Source: CAYVTZ01 sp964454685 (GTDB lineage: Bacteria; Bacillota; Clostridia; Christensenellales; Christensenellaceae). Taken from it: a stretch of DNA of 54,641 nt. Positions 25,477 through 33,078 of this stretch are shown here, piece by piece (the stretch's first letter is position 1; every line of letters begins with the position of its first letter). The translations under genes were made by a program, and so were the position numbers. The notes below the pieces were generated by a model that worked only from the letters and a program-made list of their open reading frames with translations, made no database searches and was not told the origin of the DNA. The stretch covers positions 1 through 54,641 of the forward strand of contig CAYVTZ010000018.1 in NCBI GenBank assembly GCA_964454685.1. The letters run 5' to 3'.

Positions 25477-26175
25477 TTATAGTTTTGCAAATGCCGACAG
25501 CACGGCGGGGAGATAAGACTCCGCAATGGGAATGGGCTGTTTGGGGTAGTTACGCATATAGATGCTTTTTCCCTCAATCATAATGACATGCGAAAGATTG
25601 ACGATGAAAGAGCGGTGACACTGCACGAAATGCCGCGGCGTTTGTTGCAGCACGGAAGCGATATTGCCGCGATATTGATGCGGCGGCTCCTGCGCATCCA
25701 ACGTGAACAGCCGGATATAATTGCGCGAGCTTTCAAAATAGACGATTTCCTGATAGGATACATACGTATCGGTTGCGTTATAAGTATAGTGAAAGCGCGT
25801 GTCGGGATTGAGCATGCGCATGCACAATTCGATATGCGCTGTGGTGATGGGCTTGATGAGATAGTGCAGCGCAAACACCTCATAACCCTTTTGCGCAAGA
25901 TCGAAGGAAGAATGACTGGTGGTAAAAACGATGGCGCCTTTATACCCCAATGTACGCAGGATGCGTGACGCCTCAAGACCATCCATTCCCTCAAGCTGCA
26001 TATCCATGAAAACAATGTCGAAGGAGCGACGTTCCTCCCGAAACTGTTTGACGATCTCTTCTCCGGTATAAAATGTGTGCAGCGTAAGCTCCAACCGCTT
26101 TGTATTCCAATGGTGCAGCGTTTGTTCCAACTCGCGCTGGAATACTTTTTCGTCGTCGACGATGGCAATTTGCAT
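25477..26175 (-). CDS. agrA: AgrA-like LytTR response regulator
   Basis: A 232-aa regulator. Receiver domain (1-~125) with D7/D8, phosphoacceptor D58 in DIVFMDMQLEGMDG and a late YLIKPI lysine. LytTR DNA-binding domain (~135-232) has the RYHYTYNATDTYVSYQEIVYFESSRN-type start in pieces (YVSYQEIVYFES) and FVQCHRSFIVNLSHV. It starts 3 nt after the kinase stop with a GGAAGGTAGG ribosome binding site. LytTR proteins bind paired 9-bp direct repeats about two turns apart; a matching repeat lies at 27595-27626, so agrD is the likely target. Confidence 0.93.
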   Translation of the reverse strand: MQIAIVDDEKVFQRELEQTLHHWNTKRLELTLHTFYTGEEIVKQFREERRSFDIVFMDMQLEGMDGLEASRILRTLGYKGAIVFTTSHSSFDLAQKGYEVFALHYLIKPITTAHIELCMRMLNPDTRFHYTYNATDTYVSYQEIVYFESSRNYIRLFTLDAQEPPHQYRGNIASVLQQTPRHFVQCHRSFIVNLSHVIMIEGKSIYMRNYPKQPIPIAESYLPAVLSAFAKL

Positions 26176-26178
26176 GAG

Positions 26179-27537
26179 TCACCTACCTTCCTTGTAGGGC
26201 AACAGCACTGTGACGATAAACAGAGACTCGGCAGTTTGGATGAGTATATTCCCGCCGTATTGATGGATCAGCCGCGTCACATGGCTGATGCCCAGCCCAT
26301 GCCCGCTTTCTTGCTTGCCGGAAATATAGCGACCACCGGGCGTTTTTTGTATCGTCCCATGATAAGGATTTTCGATTTGAATGACAAGATTATTTTCCAT
26401 GCGCTTCATAGTGAAGCTGATATAGCGCTTGTCTTCCTCGACATTTTGACATGCTTCAATGGCGTTGTCCAATAGATTGCCGAGAATGGAGCACAGATCG
26501 AACTCGGCAATAGGCAGCACGGAGGTATCCAGCAGGGCGGGATGGAAACTGATTTGGTTTGCTTTCATCATCAGTGTTTTGCTATATATGATGCTGTTGA
26601 GCGGAATGTTTTTGGTAAGCACGACATTCGTTTTTTCGTCCAGAATGCCGTTCGTGGTGTTAAAGTAGGCTGCCAGCTCATCGTAACGACGGTTGGCAAG
26701 CATGACCTGCATGGTATACAGATGATTGCGCAAATCGTGCTTGGTCTCGCGGATTTCATCGAGCACCAGCTCCATATTTTGAAGGTGGGCGAGCTCGACC
26801 TTTTCTTTTTGCCTCTCCAGCTCGTATTCCATATTTTCATAGGAAAGCACGCCAACCTTGGTCACGAGCAGGAAGGCGAAAAATATAATGAGCAGAAAAG
26901 AAGCGGCGACCACGACATCACCGACATTGATTGAAGAAGCCCCGTTGGCCGCTATGATGTGCAGGTTGTCGATGAGTACATCCACGGATATGATGCCGAA
27001 GAACAATACGATGATAAGCAAGATACGGATTAGGGAAGGTATGGACAGACGCAACTTTCTCTTTGTGTTGTCAAGATTTGCGATGATCGAGCAGGACAGC
27101 AGAATCACAACAACAAAGATCAGAGAGGCGAAGAAACGATCCATACCCAGTTGAAACAAAGAAGGGGCGCCGGAATTTCCGATGCAGGACAATACCAGAA
27201 TGGAAGTGAAGTCCGCGATTGCAACGATAAACGTGGGCACCAGCAGCCATGTGATCTTTTCGGAAAGATTTCCCTGACACAGCAGAAAAACAAAAAGCGC
27301 ACTGACGAGAGTGAACAAAATGCGGGTGGCGTAGATGGTCAAGCCGGAGGCGACCGGGATGGCTGCCTGTATGTTGATATAATTGAGTACGCTGATAAAC
27401 ACCACAGAAAACGCGAGCACCAGCGGTATGAACTTTTTGCGCGCGGGAACGACCCCCAGTTGCTTATAAAACAGATAATGAATGGGGGCAATGGTGATTA
27501 AATTAACAATGACTTCCCATACAAACCAAAAATCCAT
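26179..27537 (-). CDS. agrC: AgrC-like peptide-sensing histidine kinase
   Basis: A 452-aa kinase with six to seven hydrophobic segments over the first ~215 residues. A dimerization helix carries HDLRNHLYTMQ (phosphoacceptor His near residue 267), and a GHKL ATPase domain of the AgrC type follows (LGNLLDNAIEAC; GHGLGISHV). It senses a peptide at the membrane and phosphorylates the adjacent LytTR regulator. ATG 27537 has GAGAGGA upstream; the frame extends further but the extension has no similarity. First gene of the agrC-agrA-agrB unit. Confidence 0.93.
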   Translation of the reverse strand: MDFWFVWEVIVNLITIAPIHYLFYKQLGVVPARKKFIPLVLAFSVVFISVLNYINIQAAIPVASGLTIYATRILFTLVSALFVFLLCQGNLSEKITWLLVPTFIVAIADFTSILVLSCIGNSGAPSLFQLGMDRFFASLIFVVVILLSCSIIANLDNTKRKLRLSIPSLIRILLIIVLFFGIISVDVLIDNLHIIAANGASSINVGDVVVAASFLLIIFFAFLLVTKVGVLSYENMEYELERQKEKVELAHLQNMELVLDEIRETKHDLRNHLYTMQVMLANRRYDELAAYFNTTNGILDEKTNVVLTKNIPLNSIIYSKTLMMKANQISFHPALLDTSVLPIAEFDLCSILGNLLDNAIEACQNVEEDKRYISFTMKRMENNLVIQIENPYHGTIQKTPGGRYISGKQESGHGLGISHVTRLIHQYGGNILIQTAESLFIVTVLLPYKEGR

Positions 27538-27594
27538 GCAGGTCCTCTCATTCTCCTTGACTAGAATATCACAGAAAAAAGCAGACAGGCAAAT

Positions 27595-27626
27595 GTTTTC
27601 GTACCTGATTGCGGGGTTTTCGTACC
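27595..27626. promoter_or_regulatory. Candidate LytTR (AgrA) binding site, 21-bp-spaced direct repeat
   Basis: GTTTTCGTACC occurs at 27595-27605 and again, identical, at 27616-27626, so 21 bp start to start (two helical turns on one face). The second copy ends 7 bp before the agrD -35 hexamer, the classic position for activation. The site also lies upstream of agrC on the other strand. Confidence 0.75.
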
Positions 27627-27633
27627 ACCCCCA

Positions 27634-27662
27634 TTGTACGCCTGAAAAAAATATGGTATCTT
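27634..27662 (+). promoter_or_regulatory. Promoter of agrD
   Basis: TTGTAC (27634-27639), 17-bp spacer, TATCTT (27657-27662). The imperfect hexamers fit an activator-dependent promoter. On the other strand a weak TTGCCT-18-TATTCT just upstream of agrC could serve agrCAB. Confidence 0.65.
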
Positions 27663-27722
27663 TTGGATGAATCAAACAGATTCAGAGGCATTCCAGTTTT
27701 CAGACAATAGGAGGAAATAGAC

Positions 27723-27848
27723 ATGCAGAAAAAGAAAATTGCCAAGGCCACAGAAAAATCGTTGATCATTTTAGCAAATGCATTTTCCGCTATGGGGTGC
27801 ATCGGACGTATTTATGAGCCGAAGATGCCCTCGAAACTGAAAAAGTAA
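27723..27848 (+). CDS. agrD: AgrD-like autoinducer peptide precursor
   Basis: A 41-aa precursor of a cyclic signalling peptide, preceded by AGGAGG at ideal spacing (8 nt). It has the AgrD layout: a basic/amphipathic leader (MQKKKIAKATEKSLIILANAF broken by charged and hydrophobic faces), a short core with one Cys (AMGCIGRI), and a charged tail YEPKMPSKLKK. The tail matches the YEPKSP tail of Listeria AgrD, where the pentapeptide CFMFV just before it is the autoinducer. By analogy the core here is CIGRI, closed by a thiolactone from Cys to the final Ile, with uncertain N-terminal trimming. It is divergent from agrC and unlinked to agrB, unlike the usual agrBD pair. Confidence 0.88.
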   Translation: MQKKKIAKATEKSLIILANAFSAMGCIGRIYEPKMPSKLKK

Positions 27849-27858
27849 TTGGGTGGAT

Positions 27859-27900
27859 GTTCCGGTCAGGCGGGAACCCCATGTCCTGGTTGACCGGAAC
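27859..27900 (+). other. Long hairpin downstream of agrD
   Basis: GTTCCGGTCA (27859-27868) and TGACCGGAAC (27891-27900) are perfect inverted repeats around a 22-nt loop. No U-tract follows, so it is more a 3' stabiliser or processing element than a terminator. A 20-codon frame (27857-27919) spans it but has no usable ribosome binding site. Confidence 0.6.
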
Positions 27901-27904
27901 AAAG

Positions 27905-27987
27905 TTGACGTTTGGATAGACACGGCGTAAAAGAGTGCGCGGTGTCGGCAGAAAAACACTTTCTATCATGCGGGGAGTGTTTTTTTG
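27905..27987 (+). promoter_or_regulatory. Promoter-like hexamers followed by an intrinsic terminator
   Basis: TTGACG (27905-27910), 17-bp spacer, TAAAAG (27928-27933), then a terminator at 27952-27987 (AAAAACACT pairing with AGTGTTTTT, T-run after). The terminator most simply ends the agrD transcript; the hexamers could alternatively produce a ~45-nt RNA. Confidence 0.5.
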
Positions 27988-28063
27988 TTGCGTGAACGCA
28001 AAAAAATGTGAGAAACAGGAGTATTCTAAGTAAAGATATCCCGCACGAAACAGAATAAATTGG

Positions 28064-28093
28064 TTGCACGAGACCAGAGCGGTATGGTATTAT
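28064..28093 (+). promoter_or_regulatory. Promoter of the FapA/DUF342 gene
   Basis: TTGCAC (28064-28069), 18-bp spacer, TATTAT (28088-28093). The leader to ATG 28256 is ~155 nt, long but without a riboswitch fold that I recognise. Confidence 0.55.
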
Positions 28094-28255
28094 ATGATTA
28101 GCGATTTATGGGATGTCGGCCATTGTTTTTTTTGTGTAATGTATGGCTTTTGTACGAAAAAAATATGCCTCGGATCTTGCGAAAGCCGGCTTCGGGAGTT
28201 GATTTTCGTTGAGTGAATTGCACGAAAAAGGTTGACTGGCTTGGAAGGAAGGCTT

Positions 28256-29677
28256 ATGGATCAGGAACGAATCAACGAAATGATTGCACAACCTGTCCAA
28301 TCACGCATTGATGTTTGGACAGACCCGGAAGGGACCGTAGCAATGATTCTTTTGTCTACGCCAAAACCGGGGGAAGAGTTCGGCGGAATGGAAGCGTTGC
28401 AAAATGCGCTGTCAGCGGCGGGGGTATGCCACGGCATTGATGAGGAACGCTTGGAAAGTCTGGCGAATGCGCCGCTGTTTGAGGAGAGTTTTCAGATTGC
28501 TGCCGGCAGGGAGCCGGTACATGGCGTGGACGGAACCATCACCTATGCGTTTGAGAGCCTGCAACAGGAAGACACAGGCAATTTGCACACAAAGGTTGAC
28601 TTTCGTGAGCTGGATCTCGTAACGAATGTGCTGGAGGGTCAGGAGCTGGCCATTATTCAGCATGCAGAGCCGGGCATCAACGGCATGGACGTTTTTGGCA
28701 AGGCGATCATTGCAAAGCAGGGGCGCAGAGCATCCTATTCTCTTGGCGTTGGGGTACGGCTCGACGAGGGCGGCACCAAGATTGTTGCCAAGGATTCCGG
28801 TCAGGTTTCACTGGTCAATGACCGCATCAATGTGAATCCGGTGTATCGGGTTGCGGGGGATGTCGATTTTTCTGTCGGAAACATCAACTTTGTTGGCGAC
28901 GTGGTGATCCAAGGAAGCGTGCTGCAAGGCTTTACCGTGAAGGCGGGTGGAAACATTTATGTGCGCGAGGGCGTGCAGGGTGCGACGCTGGTCGCAGAGG
29001 GAAACATCACCATCAGCTCCGGCATCAACGGTATGGGCATGGGAAATATCTATTGCAAGGGAAATCTGAAGGCAGGTTTTTTAGAGAACTGCACCGTGCA
29101 TGCACAGGGAAATGTGGTGACGCGCTCCATCATCAACTGCGAAGTGGAATGCTTGCAGGACATCCTGCTGGAGGGCAGACCCGGCTCCATCATGGGTGGC
29201 AGCAGCGTTGCGGGTGGCGTGGTCAAAGCTTGCAACATCGGCTCTAAACGCAGCGTGCCGACTTGCGTGGAAATTGGCAAACCGAAATATCTGGTGCAAA
29301 GAAAAGAAGCATACGCCAAGGAACTGGCACAGGTTAAAATTGAATTTGTAAAATTGCAAGAAATCATACGCATATACGGACAGTTTGAAGAAGCGGGCAA
29401 GTTGGATGGCGACAAGATCAAAGCGCTTGCCAGTGCGCGTTATTCTGCCGGGATTGCCGAGGATCGAATCCGTGGTTTGGCGGAATCGATGGAGGCGCTG
29501 GAGCACGTGGACATCAAACCGAATTTGGAGTTTAAACGGCGCATTTTCTGTTCCGGCACGTTGTTTGCAAATGTCACGGTTGTGATTGGAAAGTTTCAAA
29601 CAACGACGCGCATCGATCAGGATTTTGTATCGGTTTATCAGGATAAAACGGCGATTATGTTTGGACCGTGCAAATAA
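28256..29677 (+). CDS. FapA family protein (DUF342)
   Basis: A 473-aa member of the FapA/DUF342 family, often annotated flagellar assembly protein A. The N-terminal part has the conserved DFRELDLVTNVLEGQELA and PGINGMDVFGK elements (~115-155). The middle (~195-310) is a right-handed beta-helix made of repeats such as GNIYVREGVQGATL and GNITISSGINGMGM. A coiled-coil segment follows (~345-400), then a short beta end. ATG 28256 was chosen because AAGGAAGG lies 3 nt before it and family similarity begins there. Molecular function is not established; the next gene is a chemoreceptor, which fits a motility or surface-signalling context. Confidence 0.88.
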   Translation: MDQERINEMIAQPVQSRIDVWTDPEGTVAMILLSTPKPGEEFGGMEALQNALSAAGVCHGIDEERLESLANAPLFEESFQIAAGREPVHGVDGTITYAFESLQQEDTGNLHTKVDFRELDLVTNVLEGQELAIIQHAEPGINGMDVFGKAIIAKQGRRASYSLGVGVRLDEGGTKIVAKDSGQVSLVNDRINVNPVYRVAGDVDFSVGNINFVGDVVIQGSVLQGFTVKAGGNIYVREGVQGATLVAEGNITISSGINGMGMGNIYCKGNLKAGFLENCTVHAQGNVVTRSIINCEVECLQDILLEGRPGSIMGGSSVAGGVVKACNIGSKRSVPTCVEIGKPKYLVQRKEAYAKELAQVKIEFVKLQEIIRIYGQFEEAGKLDGDKIKALASARYSAGIAEDRIRGLAESMEALEHVDIKPNLEFKRRIFCSGTLFANVTVVIGKFQTTTRIDQDFVSVYQDKTAIMFGPCK

Positions 29678-29753
29678 TGTGATAAGACATACATGCAGAT
29701 GAAATAAGGACTCTGGCAAGGTTGAAGTGAATATGGTTGCAACGTTGAAGGAC

Positions 29754-29793
29754 ACTGTGTTTGAGCAGCACGCATTGTGCAACACAGTTTTTT
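29754..29793 (+). terminator. Intrinsic terminator after the FapA gene
   Basis: ACTGTGTT (29754-29761) pairs with AACACAGT (29781-29788), with an inner GCA/TGC extension and TTTTTT after. Confidence 0.85.
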
Positions 29794-29861
29794 GACGTTA
29801 CAAAACGACTGGATTCGTACAGTATTAAATATTGTAAGGATATTGATTTGGTGGTATAACC

Positions 29862-31649
29862 ATGAAGAAAACAATTAAAGCACAGATTTTTTCCGGATAT
29901 CAGGCACTGATTTTGATTATCATTGTGATGTCGCTGATTGCAGTGGGCGGGCTGCTGGCGATTGACAACAACTATAAGCAACTGGCGCAGAACAGATTTC
30001 ATCAGAATCAGACCAAGCAGGCAGTCATTGCACACTACTCGTGGCTGAACCAGCTGAGTGATTCGATTAGCAGCCAGGTGAAGTTTGAAGGTGCGCTGGA
30101 TCCGACGGCATGCTCCCTTGGAAAGTGGCTGGCGGAATATGCGGAAGCGGCAAAGGAAGATCCACAAATTCAAAGTGCGATTACCGCGTTGAATGAACCG
30201 CATCGCTTGATCCACAGCAAGGCCAGCGAACTGATTGAATTAAGCAAAACGGATCACGATGCGGCATATGCGCAATATATGGCGGAGATCAAGCCGAATG
30301 TAGCGATCGTGATTGAGAACATCAATGCGATCAGCAAAGTATACGAGAACACGGCGCAGAAGTTGTCGGAAACGGTTGGCGCATACATCACAATTTTGAT
30401 TCTTGCATTGGTGGTATTGACCGTTGCGGCGGTGCTTCTGGCGCTGCGTATTGCACAACGGACATCCAGCAGCATTTCGCTGCCGATTCGCAAGGTTGCG
30501 GGGTGGTCGGAAGAACTGGCGCGCGGCTGCGACCATATTGAATTGACTGGCCTGGATTTTTCTAAGATGCATCCGGACAATGAAGTGGCAGTGATGATAC
30601 GCGCATTTGTTAAAATGGCGGAGGGCATTCATGAGAATGCGGCAATCATCAAACGAGTCTCGGACGGTGATTTGACCTCGTATGTGAACGTTCGTTCAGA
30701 AGAAGATATGCTAGGCAGACACCTATATCGACTGGTGCAGTCGAACGACATCCTGTTTGCGGAAATCATTAAGGTGGCGAACCACGTGGCTTCCAGTGCG
30801 TCAGAGATTTCCAGCGCGAGCAAGCATCTTGCGGACAGCACAACAGAGCAAGCATCGTCGATGGAGGAGCTTACGGCGACGATTGCGCAGATCAATGAGC
30901 TTTCCGGGGAGAATGCAAGCAAGGCAAATGAGATCAACGAGGTGTTTGAGGGCATTCGTACTGACATTGACGCAAGTACGGATAAAATGAGCGAATTGAT
31001 GCGTGCGGTGGAGGACATTGTCAACTCTTCGGATCGCATTTCCAGCGTGATCCACACCATCGACAATATCTCGTTCCAAACCAACATCTTGGCGCTCAAT
31101 GCGTCAATCGAGGCGGCGCGCGCAGGCGCTGCGGGCAAGGGATTTGCAGTCGTTGCCGATGAGGTGCGAGATTTGGCACATAAGAGTGCTCTTGCGGCAA
31201 AAGAGACCAAAGAATTGATCGAAGCTTCCATTGCGAAGGCGCACTATGGTACAGATGTGGCGCGCGAGACGAATCAGAAGTTTTTGGATATCACGGGCAG
31301 TGTGCACAACGCGGCGCAGTCGGTGCAGGACATCAAGGTGGCTTCCAGCCGGCAGAAGAGCGCGATTGAAGATATTAACAGCAGCATACAGACGATTTCA
31401 AATGCGGCGGAGGGCAATGCGGCAAGCTGCGAAGAAGCGAGCTGTGCCAGCGATGAAATGAGCCGGTCGGCACGGGTGCTGCAACGGCATATGAGCCGCT
31501 TTAAACTGCGGAAGCGGGAACCGGGCAAGCCATATATCCCGGAAGAGAAAAAGAATGATTCGGAATTTGTGAAAATCGCGACGCAAAATTATTTGGATGC
31601 AATCCGGCGCGGAGACATCGTAGAAGGTTTGGATGAGAATGATTTTTGA
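29862..31649 (+). CDS. Methyl-accepting chemotaxis protein with CZB-like zinc site between the membrane helices
   Basis: A 595-aa chemoreceptor. Transmembrane helices lie at ~13-35 and ~176-198. The sensor region between them holds the 3-His/1-Cys pattern of CZB domains: H58 (AHYSW), C84 (TACSLGKWL) and H114/H118 (EPHRLIH), so it probably binds zinc. HAMP-like and MCP signalling regions follow, with the conserved tip IDNISFQTNILALNASIEAA and GKGFAVVADEVRDLA. The C-terminal ~45 residues are a charged extension with no CheR-tethering motif that I can name. No che genes occur in the window. Confidence 0.92.
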   Translation: MKKTIKAQIFSGYQALILIIIVMSLIAVGGLLAIDNNYKQLAQNRFHQNQTKQAVIAHYSWLNQLSDSISSQVKFEGALDPTACSLGKWLAEYAEAAKEDPQIQSAITALNEPHRLIHSKASELIELSKTDHDAAYAQYMAEIKPNVAIVIENINAISKVYENTAQKLSETVGAYITILILALVVLTVAAVLLALRIAQRTSSSISLPIRKVAGWSEELARGCDHIELTGLDFSKMHPDNEVAVMIRAFVKMAEGIHENAAIIKRVSDGDLTSYVNVRSEEDMLGRHLYRLVQSNDILFAEIIKVANHVASSASEISSASKHLADSTTEQASSMEELTATIAQINELSGENASKANEINEVFEGIRTDIDASTDKMSELMRAVEDIVNSSDRISSVIHTIDNISFQTNILALNASIEAARAGAAGKGFAVVADEVRDLAHKSALAAKETKELIEASIAKAHYGTDVARETNQKFLDITGSVHNAAQSVQDIKVASSRQKSAIEDINSSIQTISNAAEGNAASCEEASCASDEMSRSARVLQRHMSRFKLRKREPGKPYIPEEKKNDSEFVKIATQNYLDAIRRGDIVEGLDENDF

Positions 31650-31705
31650 ATTTGAACGTTAACCTGACCGTGTTCCGGATGGATCAATGAGGACGAAAGC
31701 AAAGC

Positions 31706-31740
31706 GGAGTGCACCTAAATGATGGTGCATTCCTTTTATT
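31706..31740 (+). terminator. Intrinsic terminator after the MCP gene
   Basis: GGAGTGCACC and GGTGCATTCC (one mismatch) around an 8-nt loop, then TTTTATTT. Confidence 0.75.
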
Positions 31741-31831
31741 TGGAGAGATTCGGTAGAGTGCTCTACTGAATGCGGTGCTTTGCGGTAGGGTCTGGCTATG
31801 AAAAAACGTCCGAATGATTGAGAAACAAATG

Positions 31832-31865
31832 AAAAGTGCCCTTCAATAGAGAAGGACACTTTTTT
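31832..31865 (-). terminator. Intrinsic terminator of gap (possibly bidirectional)
   Basis: AAAGTGCCCTTC and GAAGGACACTTT form a 12-bp stem with one mismatch and a 6-nt AATAGA loop. T-runs exist on both sides, so it can serve gap on the minus strand and readthrough from the MCP on the plus strand. Confidence 0.82.
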
Positions 31866-31885
31866 GAGGCTTTGAGATAGATTTC

Positions 31886-32893
31886 TTATTTCACGGTGTT
31901 CATGTAGGAAATCAGATCCAGAACCTTGTTGGAATAACCCCATTCGTTGTCATACCAAGCAACCAGCTTCACGAAATGATCGTTGAGCGCGATACCGGCA
32001 TCTGCATCGAAAATGGAAGTTCTTGCATCCGTGATGAAATCGGAAGAAACCACTGCATCTTCGGTGTAACCGATGATGCCCTTGAAGTCTTCGGATTCCG
32101 AAGCAGCCTTCATTGCAGCTTTGATTTCATCATAGGTAGCGGATTTTTCCAGCACGCAGGTGAGGTCTACCACGGAAACGTCAGCCGTAGGCACGCGGAA
32201 TGCCATACCCGTCAATTTGCCGTTGAGCTGCGGGATAACCTTGCCCACTGCCTTTGCGGCACCGGTGGAGGAGGGAATGATGTTGAACGCAGCGCCTCTG
32301 CCGCCTCTCCAGTCCTTTTTGGACGGGCCGTCTACCGTTTTCTGCGTCGCGGTTGTCGCGTGCACGGTGGTCATGAGACCTTCCACGATACCGAACTTGT
32401 CGTTGATGACTTTCGCCAGCGGAGCAAGGCAGTTTGTGGTGCAGGAAGCGTTGGAAACGATGTCCATGGACTTATCATACGTTTTGTTGTTAACGCCCAT
32501 AACGAACATCGGAGCATCTGCGGAAGGAGCAGAGATGACAACCTTCTTTGCGCCGGCTTCCAGATGTGCTTTTGCTTTGTCGATGGTGGTGAACACACCG
32601 GTGGATTCCACGATGTATTCAGCGCCGATTGTGCCCCACGGGATTTCTGCCGGGTTCATTTTGTCAAATACTTTAACCTCTTTGCCATTCACGATGATGG
32701 AGCTGTCCGTATAGGAAACTTCGCCGTCAAATCTGCCGTGCACGGTGTCATACTTGAGCATATATTCCATGTACTTCGGATCAATAAACGGATCGTTCAC
32801 GCCCACCACTTCGATGTTCGGGTTCGCAATAGAAGCTCTGAAAACCAGTCTTCCAATTCTGCCGAATCCGTTGATACCAACTTTAATTGCCAT
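31886..32893 (-). CDS. gap: Glyceraldehyde-3-phosphate dehydrogenase, type I
   Basis: This glycolytic enzyme oxidises glyceraldehyde-3-phosphate to 1,3-bisphosphoglycerate using NAD+. The 335-aa sequence begins with the NAD-binding GINGFGRIGRLVFRA, has the catalytic Cys in NASCTTNCLAPL (~residue 150), and ends with ALNDHFVKLVAWYDNEWGYSNKVLDL. AGGAGG precedes ATG 32893. It is divergent from fba, with both strong promoters within the 185-bp gap, and both are single-gene units. Confidence 0.97.
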   Translation of the reverse strand: MAIKVGINGFGRIGRLVFRASIANPNIEVVGVNDPFIDPKYMEYMLKYDTVHGRFDGEVSYTDSSIIVNGKEVKVFDKMNPAEIPWGTIGAEYIVESTGVFTTIDKAKAHLEAGAKKVVISAPSADAPMFVMGVNNKTYDKSMDIVSNASCTTNCLAPLAKVINDKFGIVEGLMTTVHATTATQKTVDGPSKKDWRGGRGAAFNIIPSSTGAAKAVGKVIPQLNGKLTGMAFRVPTADVSVVDLTCVLEKSATYDEIKAAMKAASESEDFKGIIGYTEDAVVSSDFITDARTSIFDADAGIALNDHFVKLVAWYDNEWGYSNKVLDLISYMNTVK

Positions 32894-32942
32894 AATGTTA
32901 AGACCTCCTGAAAAAATATATTTTTATTTTCATACATTAGTT

Positions 32943-32971
32943 ATTATATGCCATTTTTTTTCAATTTGCAA
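32943..32971 (-). promoter_or_regulatory. Promoter of gap
   Basis: Minus-strand TTGCAA (32971-32966), 17-bp spacer, perfect TATAAT (32948-32943). Confidence 0.82.
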
Positions 32972-33003
32972 CGCTTTTGTAAGCAAAATGACAGAATAAT
33001 CAG

Positions 33004-33032
33004 TTGTACTTTGCTCTGCAAAATAGTATACT
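33004..33032 (+). promoter_or_regulatory. Promoter of fba
   Basis: TTGTAC (33004-33009), 17-bp spacer, TATACT (33027-33032), followed by a ~40-nt leader with TAGGAGG before ATG 33079. Confidence 0.78.
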
Positions 33033-33078
33033 GGTACTGTTAGTATTGTCAGTATAAACTTTTTAGGAGGATAAAACT

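Noticed and set aside
27857..27919. 20-aa ORF (MFRSGGNPMSWLTGTKLTFG) just after agrD, considered as a second signal peptide
   Set aside because: It lacks a spaced ribosome binding site and lies inside the 27859-27900 hairpin, which explains the sequence better.
28094..28255. Riboswitch in the ~160-nt FapA leader
   Set aside because: A GAAAGCCGGCTTC stretch looked suggestive, but no full conserved fold could be drawn.
31976..32911. Long plus-strand ORFs (311 aa and 184 aa) opposite gap
   Set aside because: They are antisense shadows of a highly conserved gene with strong codon bias; no ribosome binding site or family similarity.
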